Shown here one piece after another: positions 44,199 through 52,484 of a stretch of DNA of 64,000 bases. The translations under genes were made by a program, and so were the position numbers. Origin of the DNA: Paludisphaera soli (GTDB lineage: Bacteria; Planctomycetota; Planctomycetia; Isosphaerales; Isosphaeraceae); assembly GCF_011064595.1 (NCBI RefSeq), contig NZ_JAALJI010000029.1, forward strand, positions 22,273 to 86,272, given 5' to 3'. Under the pieces are notes generated by a model. That model did no database searches. It worked only from the letters and a program-made list of their open reading frames with translations, and had not been told where the DNA came from. Position 1 is the first letter of the stretch; the number at the start of each line of letters is the position of its first letter.

Positions 44199-45992
44199 TC
44201 AACCGTTCGGACGATCGTCAGCCGCGCATCCAGGGCTCGGGGCGAGGTTGTAGGCCGTGTTGACCAGGCCGATGTGGGAGAAGGCCTGGGGGAAGTTGCC
44301 GAGCAGCCGCCCGGCGGCCGGGTCGTAAGCCTCGGAGAGCAGCCCGACGTCGTTGCGGATCGACAGGAGCTTGTCGAAGATCCGCTGGGCGTCATCGCGA
44401 CGGCCCATCAGGGCGAGCACGTCGGCCAGCCAAAAGGTGCAGAGGAGGAACGCGCCCTCGCCCGGCGGCAGGCCGTCCACGTCAGGGGCGAACGTGTAGC
44501 GGTTGACGAACCCGTCGGTCATCAGGTTTCGCTCGATCGCCTCCACGGTCCCTCGGACCCTCGGGTCGGTCGCCGGCAGGAACCCGACGAGCGGCATCAT
44601 CAGCAGGCTGGCGTCGAGTTCCCGGCCGCCGTACGACTGCACGAACGAGTTCAGGCCCGCGTCGAATCCGTCGCGGCAGACCTGGGCGTGGACCTCCGCC
44701 CGCAGGGCCTTCCATCGGCCGACGGGCCCGTCGAGGCCGGACTGCTCCACGGCCTTCACCGCGCGGTCAAAGGCCACCCAGGCCATGACCTTGGAATGGG
44801 TGAACTGGCGGCGGGGGCCGCGCACCTCCCAGATCCCCTCGTCGGGCTCGCGCCAGTCCGATTCGAGGAAATCCATCAGGGCGCGCTGAAGTCTCCAGGA
44901 GTCGCCGTCGCCCTCCAGGCCGAGCCTTCGGGCCTGGTGCAGCGAGTCCATCACCTCGCCGTAGACGTCGAGCTGGTGCTGTCGCCAGGCGCCGTTGCCG
45001 ACCCGCACCGGGGCCGAGCCTTCGTAGCCCGGGAGCCAGGGGATTTCCATCTCGGTCAGCCGACGCTCGCCCGAGAGCCCGTACATGATCTGGAGCTTGG
45101 AGGGCGCCCCGGCGACGGCGCGAAGCAGCCATTCCCGCCAGGCGGCGGCCTCCTCGCGGTAGCCGGCGAGCATCAGGGCGTAGAGCGTGAACGTCGCGTC
45201 GCGGAGCCAGCAGTAGCGGTAGTCCCAGTTCCGCACGCCCCCCGCCAGCTCGGGCAGGGAGGTCGTCGGCGCGGCGACGATCCCGCCCGTCGGGGCGTAG
45301 GTGAGCGCCTTCAGGGTGATCAGCGAGCGGCGGACGGCCTCGCACCACTCCCCCTCGACGGTGCATCGCCCGGACCATTCCCGCCACCAGGCCTCCGTCT
45401 CCGTCAGGGCGGCCGAGACGTCGAGTTCCTCGCAGCCGGGCTCGTGAGACGGATGCCACGTCAGGTCGAACGAGGTCCGCCCCCCTTCCACCGCGTCGAA
45501 CTCGGCCAGCGTCTTGAAGTCCTCCCCATGGGTCTCGACGTCGGTGCGAAGCTCCAGCATGTCCGGGCCGGCGATGGCCCGGACCCCGCGATCCGCCCTC
45601 CGCACCCAGGGGACCACCGACCCGTAGTCGAACCGGATGATCAGCTCCATCGTCATGGGGACTCGACCGCGACGCCCCTCGACGATGCGGACGAGGTCGG
45701 GCGACTTCGACCGGGGGGGCATGAAGTCGATCAGCGCGACCGTCCCCTCGTCGGTCTCGAACTCCGTCTCCAGGATCAGGGTCCCCTCGCGGTAGCGTCG
45801 GCTCACGCGACGGATCGGCCCGCGGGGCGCCAGGAGCCATCGACCGTTCTCGGGGCCGCCGAGGAGGGCGGCGAAGCAGGCGGGCGAGTCGAACTTGGGC
45901 GTGCAGTACCAGTCGATGGAGCCGTCGCGCCCCACCAGGGCGGCGGTCTGACAGTCGCCGAGGAGCGCGTAGTCTTCGATGCGGCCGGGCAT
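44199..45992 (-). CDS. Glycoside hydrolase family 15 protein (glucoamylase/trehalase type)
   Basis: A 597-residue protein with the N-terminal beta domain of bacterial GH15 proteins (RIEDYALLGDCQTAALVGRDGSIDWYCTPKFDSPACF) and an (alpha/alpha)6 barrel from about residue 240, including PTTSLPELAGGVRNWDYRYCWLRDATFTLYAL, the hallmark that contains a substrate-binding region, and the C-terminal EGAFLLCTFWLADVLAL and LGNFPQAFSHIGLVN. It hydrolyses terminal alpha-glucosides, either maltooligosaccharide or trehalose; sequence alone does not settle which. There is no signal peptide, so it is cytosolic. AAAGGGG precedes the ATG at 45992. It lies 29 bases after the glucose dehydrogenase gene in the same operon. 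Confidence 0.87.
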   Translation of the reverse strand: MPGRIEDYALLGDCQTAALVGRDGSIDWYCTPKFDSPACFAALLGGPENGRWLLAPRGPIRRVSRRYREGTLILETEFETDEGTVALIDFMPPRSKSPDLVRIVEGRRGRVPMTMELIIRFDYGSVVPWVRRADRGVRAIAGPDMLELRTDVETHGEDFKTLAEFDAVEGGRTSFDLTWHPSHEPGCEELDVSAALTETEAWWREWSGRCTVEGEWCEAVRRSLITLKALTYAPTGGIVAAPTTSLPELAGGVRNWDYRYCWLRDATFTLYALMLAGYREEAAAWREWLLRAVAGAPSKLQIMYGLSGERRLTEMEIPWLPGYEGSAPVRVGNGAWRQHQLDVYGEVMDSLHQARRLGLEGDGDSWRLQRALMDFLESDWREPDEGIWEVRGPRRQFTHSKVMAWVAFDRAVKAVEQSGLDGPVGRWKALRAEVHAQVCRDGFDAGLNSFVQSYGGRELDASLLMMPLVGFLPATDPRVRGTVEAIERNLMTDGFVNRYTFAPDVDGLPPGEGAFLLCTFWLADVLALMGRRDDAQRIFDKLLSIRNDVGLLSEAYDPAAGRLLGNFPQAFSHIGLVNTAYNLAPSPGCAADDRPNG

Positions 45993-46021
45993 GGCAGGAC
46001 CCCTTTCGAGGGTTCGTCGCG

Positions 46022-47068
46022 TCAGGCGGTCAGGTCGATCACCGACTTTACGTCGTCGGCGCGATGCTCCAGGGCCTCTCCCCAGCGACCCAGGGGCGTG
46101 CGTCGCGTGATCAGCCGCTCCAGCCAGGAGCGGTCGGCGCGGGCGAGGGACTCGGCGGCCATCTCGTAGTGGCGGCGGTTGGCGTTGACCGAGCCGAAGA
46201 CGACGTCGTTCTGGAGCACCATGTCGCGGGTGAACTCCGCCACGTCGAACTTCTTCTCGGTCGAGCCGGGAGGGATGCCGGTCAGGCAGACGATCCCGCC
46301 GGGGGCCGAGCAGGTCATGACGTCGAGCACCAGCTTGCCGGCCCCGGTGCACTCCACGATCACGTCCATGTCGAGGCACGTCCCCTCGACGCCCTCGGTG
46401 ACGTAGTCCGCCCCCAGGTCGCGGACGAGCCCCGGCTTGGGGCCGTCGGTGTTGCGGTCCAGGACGTGGACCTCCAGCCCGCGCTGGCGGGCCATGAGGG
46501 CGGCGAGCAGTCCGACCGGGCCGGCGCCGGTGATCAGGGCGCGCCTCGGCTCCCACCGGGCCCGCCGGCCGATCGCCTCGATGTGCTCCCACGCCTTGGC
46601 CAGGACGCTCGCCGGCTCCAGCAGGACGCCGACCCGCTCCAGGCCCGGATCGAGCCGGACGGCCAGCGCGGGCTCCAGCAAGTAGCGCTCGGCGGCGAAG
46701 CCGTCCAGCTCCTTGATGCCGTGCTCGGTGTACTTCCCGTTGCGGCACATGTCCCACTCGCCGGCCGCGCAGTTGGGGCAGGGGACGGGGTCGGGATGCC
46801 GCACGACCCCCACGACGATGTCGCCGGCCCGGAAGTCGCCGCCGTCGGGGGCCTCGATCACGCGGCCGAGCGACTCATGCCCCAGGATCAGCCGCTCGCG
46901 GCCGGGAGGGGCCCAGCCGTACTCGCCGTCGAGGATCTCGTGGTCGGTGCCGCACACGCCGAGGGCCAGCCCCTGAACGAGCAGCCGCTCGCCGTCGGCC
47001 TCCGGCTCCGGAAGGTCGTCGAGCCGCGCGGAACCAGCGACGCCCGGGATCACGGTCAAGGCTCGCAT
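46022..47068 (-). CDS. Zinc-dependent glucose 1-dehydrogenase (MDR family)
   Basis: A 348-residue medium-chain dehydrogenase. Catalytic zinc residues Cys39 (CGTDHE), His64 and Glu65 (GHESLG) are present, and CPNCAAGEWDMC (Cys97, Cys100, Cys108) is the structural zinc lobe with one ligand fewer than the four-Cys form. The Rossmann domain carries ITGAGPVGLLAALMARQRG, then VHVLDRNTDGPK; the NRNT region favours NADP, as in archaeal and bacterial glucose dehydrogenases, as does VFGSVNANRRHYEMA. It oxidises glucose to gluconolactone. Downstream is a GH15 gene, so the pair may release glucose and oxidise it. Related aldose dehydrogenases cannot be excluded. Confidence 0.83.
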   Translation of the reverse strand: MRALTVIPGVAGSARLDDLPEPEADGERLLVQGLALGVCGTDHEILDGEYGWAPPGRERLILGHESLGRVIEAPDGGDFRAGDIVVGVVRHPDPVPCPNCAAGEWDMCRNGKYTEHGIKELDGFAAERYLLEPALAVRLDPGLERVGVLLEPASVLAKAWEHIEAIGRRARWEPRRALITGAGPVGLLAALMARQRGLEVHVLDRNTDGPKPGLVRDLGADYVTEGVEGTCLDMDVIVECTGAGKLVLDVMTCSAPGGIVCLTGIPPGSTEKKFDVAEFTRDMVLQNDVVFGSVNANRRHYEMAAESLARADRSWLERLITRRTPLGRWGEALEHRADDVKSVIDLTA

Positions 47069-47370
47069 CGACAGCTCTCTCCACGGATTGGGCCGACCGC
47101 GACGGCCGGCGGATCAAGCCGGGCCCCAGGCGCGGCCGTCGCGCCTTCCTCCTGAAGCCCCGAGCCTCTCGCTCGGGCGGGGGCGATCCACGGAGCCCGA
47201 CGTTCGCCGCGGACTTGCCGCAATTGTCGGGCCGTCGTCCGAAGACCCTCCGAGGGCGACGGGTGGTCGCGGCGGGCCGCCACGTCGATTTTCTTTGAGC
47301 CGGGGTCGACGATCCACTACGCTGTCCTCTCGTCCGCAGCCCCCCGAGCATCCAGGACCCTCGCCGGAAC
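47069..47370. other. Divergent intergenic region with a + strand promoter
   Basis: About 300 bases without a gene. On the + strand TTGAGC (47295-47300) and TACGCT (47318-47323) are 17 bases apart and lie 48 bases before the reductase start. The reverse-strand dehydrogenase has GGAGAGA before its start, but no clear promoter of its own. Confidence 0.5.
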
Positions 47371-48261
47371 ATGAGCGAAGCCCCCCTCCAATCCCTCGAC
47401 GCTCCGATCGGCCTCATCGGCGTCGGCCTCCTCGGGTCCGCGATCGCCGAGCGGCTGTCGACCGCGGGATGGCGGGTGACGGGCTGGGACGTCGACCCAG
47501 GCCGGCTGGCCGACCTGGAAGCCCTGGGAGGCACGGCGGCCGAAGGGGCGGGGGGGGTCGTCGGCGCGTGCGACCGGATCCTACTCAGCCTCCCGAACGA
47601 CGAGGTCGCGGCCGAGGTCCTGCGTTCCATCGAGGGGGCCTTGCGGGCCGGGCAGGTCGTCGTCGACACCTCGACGGGCTCGCCGGAGGCCGCCGTCGAG
47701 CAGGCGAGGAGGCTGCGGGCGCTCGGGGTCTCCTACCTCGACGCGACCGTCTCGGGCAGCAGCCGTCAGCTTCGCGACGGCGAGGCGGTACTCATGGTCG
47801 GCGCCGACGACGAGGCCTTCGAGGCCTGCCGCGAACTGTTCGCCCGCCTCGCCGCCAGGACTCTCCGCACGGGACCGCCCGGGAGCGGGGCCAGGATGAA
47901 GCTGGTCACGAACCTCGTGCTCGGCCTGAACCGCGCGGCGCTGGCCGAGGGCCTGGCCTTCGCGGAGGCCGTCGGCGTCGATCCGTCGGCGGCGCTCGCG
48001 GCGCTGGCGGGCGGCGCGGCGTACTCGCGGGCGATGGACGTCAAGGGTCGGAAGATGATCGAGGGAGACTTCGCGCCTCAGGCCCGGCTCTCGCAGCACC
48101 TGAAGGACGTGCGGCTGATCCTGAGCGCGGCGGAGGCGGCCGGGCTGGCGCTGCCGCTCTCGCAGGCGCACCGCGGGCTGCTGGAGCGGGCCGAGGCCGG
48201 GGGCCTGGGAGGGCTCGACAACAGCGCCGTCATCGAGGCGATCCGGGGGCCGCGGCCATGA
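47371..48261 (+). CDS. NAD(P)-dependent beta-hydroxyacid dehydrogenase family protein
   Basis: A 296-residue protein of the 3-hydroxyisobutyrate/tartronate semialdehyde reductase family. The N-terminal Rossmann motif is GLIGVGLLGSAIAERL, the substrate motif is DATVSGSSRQLRDG (usual DAPVSGG), and the catalytic Lys177 lies in GSGARMKLVTNL. The C-terminal helical part matches the family (KDVRLILSAAEAAGLALPL). The substitution of Ser-Ser-Arg in the VSGG block may change the substrate. It overlaps the following MFS transporter gene as ATGA, which suggests that the transporter imports its substrate or a related acid. Confidence 0.82.
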   Translation: MSEAPLQSLDAPIGLIGVGLLGSAIAERLSTAGWRVTGWDVDPGRLADLEALGGTAAEGAGGVVGACDRILLSLPNDEVAAEVLRSIEGALRAGQVVVDTSTGSPEAAVEQARRLRALGVSYLDATVSGSSRQLRDGEAVLMVGADDEAFEACRELFARLAARTLRTGPPGSGARMKLVTNLVLGLNRAALAEGLAFAEAVGVDPSAALAALAGGAAYSRAMDVKGRKMIEGDFAPQARLSQHLKDVRLILSAAEAAGLALPLSQAHRGLLERAEAGGLGGLDNSAVIEAIRGPRP

Positions 48262-49517
48262 CGCCGGCCCCCCTCGAGCGGAGGGCGAAGGCGGCGGTGC
48301 TGACCGCCTCGCTGCTGGGCATCGTCCTCGACGGGGCGGAACTGGGCCTGATGCCCGTCGCCTCGCTCTCGGTCTCCAGGAGCCTGCTCGGCGACTCGTT
48401 CACGCCGACGCTCGGCGGCGACTGGTTCGCCCGGTTCACCGCCGCCTTGATGCTCGGCGCGGCGATCGGCGGGATCGCCCTGGGGGCGCTCGGCGACCGC
48501 ATCGGCCGGGCCCGGGGGATGGGCCTGAGCATCCTGATCTACTCGACCTTCGCAGGCCTGGGGGCCTGGGTCACGACCCAGGAGCAGATGCTCCTGCTGC
48601 GGTTCCTCGTCGGCCTGGGGGTGGGCGGGATCTGGCCCAACAGCGTCGCCCTGGTCTCCGAGTGCTGGCCGGGCGCCTCGCGTCCGCTGGTGGCGGGGAT
48701 GATGGCGGCCGGCCTGAACTCCGGCATCCTCGTCCTGTCGCAGGTGGCCCGCGCCTGGCCGATCACTCCGGACTCGTGGAGGTGGCTGTTCCAGCTGGCC
48801 GGCGCGCCGGTGCTGCTCGGCGCGGCCGTGCTGGCCGCGTTGCCGGAGTCGCCGGCCTGGCTGGCCTCGCGGGGCTCGTCGAAGGGGACAAGGCCCCCGT
48901 TGCGCGAGCTGTTCGGCCCGTCGCTCCGCCGCGCCACGCTGACGGGGATCGCCGTCAGCGCCGTGCCGATGGTCGGCGCGTGGGCGGCGAGCAAGTGGAT
49001 GATCCCCTGGGCGGATAAGGTCGCCGGCGTCTCGGAGGTCGGCTACAAGGCGGCCACGCAGGGCTGGTGGGCGCTCGGGGCCGTGCTGGGGAGCTTCGCC
49101 GGGGCCCAGGTCGCGGCCCGGCTGGGGCGACGCCGCGGCTACATGCTGATCAGCGTCTCGGCGACCCTGCTCACGGTCGCCATGTTCCAGCTCACGGCGC
49201 CGCTGCGGCCGTCGTTCCACCCGATCGTCTTCGCGCAGGGGCTGGTCGCGACCCTCTACTTCGGCTGGCTGACGGTCTACCTGCCGGAGCTGTTCCCGAC
49301 CCGCGTGCGGGCGACCGGGAGCGGCCTCGCCTACAACTGCGGCCGGTTCGCCACCGCCGGCGGGGTCCTGATGGCCGGCGTGCTCTTCACCGCGATGGGG
49401 GGCGACTACGCCCGCGTCGGGGCCCTCTCCGCCCTGATCTACGCCCTGGGGCTGCTCGCCATCGCCTGGGCCCCCGACGGCCCGCCGGAACTGGAGCCGG
49501 CGACCTCGCACCGCTGA
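48258..49517 (+). CDS. MFS transporter (sugar/organic acid type)
   Basis: A 419-residue permease with about twelve transmembrane helices. The signature between helices 2 and 3 is [12 protein letters not shown] (GxLxDRxGRR type), and the equivalent second-half loop is [36 protein letters not shown] is the PESPR-like motif of the aromatic acid/sugar porter group. [13 protein letters not shown] is another conserved block of the group. The start at 48258 overlaps the stop of the reductase gene, so both are translated together. Substrate is unknown; a small organic acid related to the reductase is an inference. Confidence 0.85.
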   Translation: MTPAPLERRAKAAVLTASLLGIVLDGAELGLMPVASLSVSRSLLGDSFTPTLGGDWFARFTAALMLGAAIGGIALGALGDRIGRARGMGLSILIYSTFAGLGAWVTTQEQMLLLRFLVGLGVGGIWPNSVALVSECWPGASRPLVAGMMAAGLNSGILVLSQVARAWPITPDSWRWLFQLAGAPVLLGAAVLAALPESPAWLASRGSSKGTRPPLRELFGPSLRRATLTGIAVSAVPMVGAWAASKWMIPWADKVAGVSEVGYKAATQGWWALGAVLGSFAGAQVAARLGRRRGYMLISVSATLLTVAMFQLTAPLRPSFHPIVFAQGLVATLYFGWLTVYLPELFPTRVRATGSGLAYNCGRFATAGGVLMAGVLFTAMGGDYARVGALSALIYALGLLAIAWAPDGPPELEPATSHR

Positions 49518-49550
49518 GGCCCGGGCCGGGTCCCGTCGACGATGCGCCCC

Positions 49551-49581
49551 TATCGATAAAGAGGGGCGGATCTCCTATAAT
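49551..49581 (+). promoter_or_regulatory. Putative promoter region of cysD
   Basis: A perfect TATAAT lies at 49576-49581, 31 bases before the cysD start. The matching -35 is weak (TCGATA at 49553-49558 with 17-bp spacing). The palindrome TATCGATA (49551-49558) overlaps it and could be an operator. Confidence 0.5.
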
Positions 49582-49612
49582 CGGGGGCGAAGAAGGCCGA
49601 ACAGGAGGACGG

Positions 49613-50533
49613 ATGATCAGCGCCAGTTACAACCCGACCCATCTGAAAGTGCTCGAGGCGGAGAGCATCCACATCATCCGCGAGGTGGCCGCCGAGTTCG
49701 AGCGGCCGGTGATGCTCTACTCGATCGGCAAGGATTCGGCCGTCATGCTGCGGCTGGCGCAGAAGGCGTTCCACCCCGGCCGCCTGCCGTTCCCGCTGCT
49801 GCACGTCGACACGACCTGGAAGTTCCGGGCGATGATCGAGTTTCGCGACCAGTTCTGCCGCGAGCAGGGCCTGGACCTCAAGGTCTGGACCAACCCGGAG
49901 GGGAAGGCCCAGAACATCAACCCGTTCGACCACGGCTCGAAGAAGCACACCGACGTCATGAAGACGGCGGCGCTCAAGCAGGCGTTGAACCACTACCAGT
50001 TCGACGCGGCGTTCGGCGGCGCCCGCCGCGACGAGGAGAAGAGCCGGGCCAAAGAGCGCGTCTACAGCTTCCGGGACCGCCTGCACCAGTGGGACCCGAA
50101 GAACCAGCGGCCGGAGCTGTGGAACCTGTACAACTCCAAGGTCAACAAGGGCGAGAGCATCCGCGCCTTCCCGCTGAGCAACTGGACCGAGCTGGACGTC
50201 TGGCAGTACATCCACCTGGAAGACATCCCCATCGTGCCGCTCTACTTCGCCGACGTCCGCCCGGTCGTCGAGCGCGACGGCACGCTCATCATGGTGGACG
50301 ACGAGCGGATGCGGGCCCGGCTGCGCCCCGGCGAGGAGCCCATGATGAAGCGGGTGCGGTTCCGCACGCTGGGCTGCTACCCGCTCACCGGGGCGATCGA
50401 GAGCGAGGCGACGACCCTGCCGGAGATCATCGAGGAGATGCTGCTGGCGAAGAACTCCGAGCGGCAGGGCCGGGTGATCGACCACGACGAGACGGGGTCG
50501 ATGGAGCAGAAGAAGCGCGAGGGGTATTTCTGA
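49613..50533 (+). CDS. cysD: Sulfate adenylyltransferase subunit 2 (CysD)
   Basis: A 306-residue subunit that makes adenosine 5'-phosphosulfate (APS) from ATP and sulfate. The PP-loop [17 protein letters not shown] is near residue 38, followed by [19 protein letters not shown] and the [16 protein letters not shown] block; [11 protein letters not shown] and the C-terminal R-Q-G-R-x-x-D-H-D region match CysD of E. coli. An AGGAGG site lies five bases before the ATG. Only one base separates it from cysNC, so the two subunits are made from one message. No sulfite reductase genes lie nearby; the operon stops after cysNC. Confidence 0.95.
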   Translation: MISASYNPTHLKVLEAESIHIIREVAAEFERPVMLYSIGKDSAVMLRLAQKAFHPGRLPFPLLHVDTTWKFRAMIEFRDQFCREQGLDLKVWTNPEGKAQNINPFDHGSKKHTDVMKTAALKQALNHYQFDAAFGGARRDEEKSRAKERVYSFRDRLHQWDPKNQRPELWNLYNSKVNKGESIRAFPLSNWTELDVWQYIHLEDIPIVPLYFADVRPVVERDGTLIMVDDERMRARLRPGEEPMMKRVRFRTLGCYPLTGAIESEATTLPEIIEEMLLAKNSERQGRVIDHDETGSMEQKKREGYF

Positions 50534-50534
50534 G

Positions 50535-52463
50535 ATGCAAGCCGTTGACCTGAGTCAGGAAGACATCCACGCCTACCTCGCGCGCCACCAGAAGAAGGAG
50601 CTGCTGCGCCTCCTCACCTGCGGCAGCGTCGACGACGGCAAGAGCACGCTCATCGGCCGGCTTTTGCACGACACCAAGATGATCTACGAGGACCAGCTCG
50701 CCGCCGTCAAGCGCGACAGCGAGAAGGTCGGCACCACCGGCGCCGGCGAGATCGACCTCGCCCTGCTGACCGACGGCCTGAAGGCCGAGCGCGAGCAGGG
50801 GATCACGATCGACGTCGCGTATCGCTACTTCTCGACCGACCGCCGCAAGTTCATCATCGCCGACACGCCCGGCCACGAGCAGTACACCCGCAACATGGCC
50901 ACCGGCGCGTCGACGAGCCAGCTGGCCGTCATCCTCATCGACGCCCGCCACGGCGTGATGACCCAGACCCGCCGGCACTCGTTCATCGTGTCGCTCCTGG
51001 GGATCCGCCACGTCGTCGTCGCCGTCAACAAGATGGACCTCGTCGGCTACTCGCGGGACGTCTTCGAAGAGATCAAGGACGACTACACCGGCTTCGTCGC
51101 CAAGCTGGACCTCCGCGACATCACCTTCATCCCGATGTCGGCCCTGAAGGGGGACAACGTCGCGTCCAAGAGCGACGCGATGCCCTGGTACACCGGCCCG
51201 CCGCTGCTGGACCACCTGGAGACGGTCCACATCGCCAGCGACCGCAACCTGACCGACCTGCGGTTCCCGGTGCAGTACGTCATCCGCCCCAACCTCGACT
51301 TCCGCGGCTTCGCCGGCACCGTCGCCTCCGGCATCCTCCGCAAGGGGGACGAGGTGATGGTCCTGCCGTCCGGCAAGCGCAGCCGGATCAAGTCGATCGT
51401 CACCTACGACGGCGACCTGGAGGAGGCCTACGCCCCCCAGGCGGTGACCGTCACCCTGGCCGACGAGGTGGACGTCAGCCGCGGCGACATGCTGGTCCAG
51501 CCGGAGAACCCGCCCCACGTCAGCAGCGAGATCGAGGCCATGGTGGTCTGGATGGCCGAGCAGCCGCTCGTGCCCGGCCGGGCCTACACCCTGAAGCAGA
51601 CCACGCGTCAGGTGTCGGCCGAGGTCGCCTCGTTCCGCCACGGCGTCGACGTCAACACCCTGGAGCACCGCGCGATCGCTCGGCTCGGCCTCAACGAGGT
51701 CGGCCGCGTGCAGCTCAGCCTGACCCAGGCGCTGGCGTGCGACCCCTACAAGGCCAACGCCGCGACCGGCGCGTTCATCCTGATCGACCGGCTGACGAAC
51801 AACACGGTCGGCGCGGGCATGATCCTGGAGGCCGGCGGCCGGCCGCCGGGCGACGTCTGGGAGGCGGCGGCGGTCCGCCTCAAGATGCGCGAGAGCCTCG
51901 TCAAGCCGGCCGAGCGCGAGGAGCGGTACGGCCAGTCGCCGGCCACCGTCCTGCTCGTCGGCCTCACCGGCAGCGGCAAGAGCCGGATCGCCTACGCGCT
52001 CGAACGCCGCCTCTGGGACGAGGGCCGGGCGGTGACGGTCCTCTACGGCCAGAACATGCGGCAGGGCCTGAACCGCGACCTGGGCTTCACCGCCGACGAC
52101 CGCTCGGAGAACCTCCGGCGGTCGGCCGAGGTCGCCAAGCTGATGAACGACGCCGGGATCATCACGATCGCCGCGTTCGTCGCGCCGCACGAGGCCGTCC
52201 GCGAGAAGGCCAAGCAGCTCATCGGCGCCGACCGCGTGCTGGAGGTCTACTGCACGGCGCCGATGGACGTCCTCCGATCGCGCGACCAGAGCGGCGCCTA
52301 CCGCCTGGCCGACGAGGGCAAGATCGCGCAGATGCCGGGCGTGACGGCGGCCTTCGAGGAGCCGAAATCGCCCGACCTCACGCTCCAGACCGACCAGGTC
52401 GGCCTGGACGAGAGCGTCGACCGGATCGTCGAGGTGATGAAGGCGCGGGGCCTCCTGCGCTAG
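50535..52463 (+). CDS. cysNC: Bifunctional sulfate adenylyltransferase subunit 1 / APS kinase
   Basis: A 642-residue fusion. Residues about 20-440 are CysN, a GTPase that drives CysD: G1 [18 protein letters not shown]3 [13 protein letters not shown]4 NKMD. Residues about 450-642 are a CysC APS kinase with P-loop GLTGSGKS at 476-483, LNRDLGF and DDRSENLRR. The kinase motif that usually reads LDGDN is LYGQN here (504-507), losing both Asp residues, and the usual SPFRADR block is FVAPHEAVR. This may be a divergent subtype with another phosphate acceptor mode, or a weak kinase. The fusion occurs in other bacteria (NodQ type). It completes the cysD operon. Confidence 0.9.
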   Translation: MQAVDLSQEDIHAYLARHQKKELLRLLTCGSVDDGKSTLIGRLLHDTKMIYEDQLAAVKRDSEKVGTTGAGEIDLALLTDGLKAEREQGITIDVAYRYFSTDRRKFIIADTPGHEQYTRNMATGASTSQLAVILIDARHGVMTQTRRHSFIVSLLGIRHVVVAVNKMDLVGYSRDVFEEIKDDYTGFVAKLDLRDITFIPMSALKGDNVASKSDAMPWYTGPPLLDHLETVHIASDRNLTDLRFPVQYVIRPNLDFRGFAGTVASGILRKGDEVMVLPSGKRSRIKSIVTYDGDLEEAYAPQAVTVTLADEVDVSRGDMLVQPENPPHVSSEIEAMVVWMAEQPLVPGRAYTLKQTTRQVSAEVASFRHGVDVNTLEHRAIARLGLNEVGRVQLSLTQALACDPYKANAATGAFILIDRLTNNTVGAGMILEAGGRPPGDVWEAAAVRLKMRESLVKPAEREERYGQSPATVLLVGLTGSGKSRIAYALERRLWDEGRAVTVLYGQNMRQGLNRDLGFTADDRSENLRRSAEVAKLMNDAGIITIAAFVAPHEAVREKAKQLIGADRVLEVYCTAPMDVLRSRDQSGAYRLADEGKIAQMPGVTAAFEEPKSPDLTLQTDQVGLDESVDRIVEVMKARGLLR

Positions 52464-52484
52464 CGGCCGGCCTCTTCGCACCCA

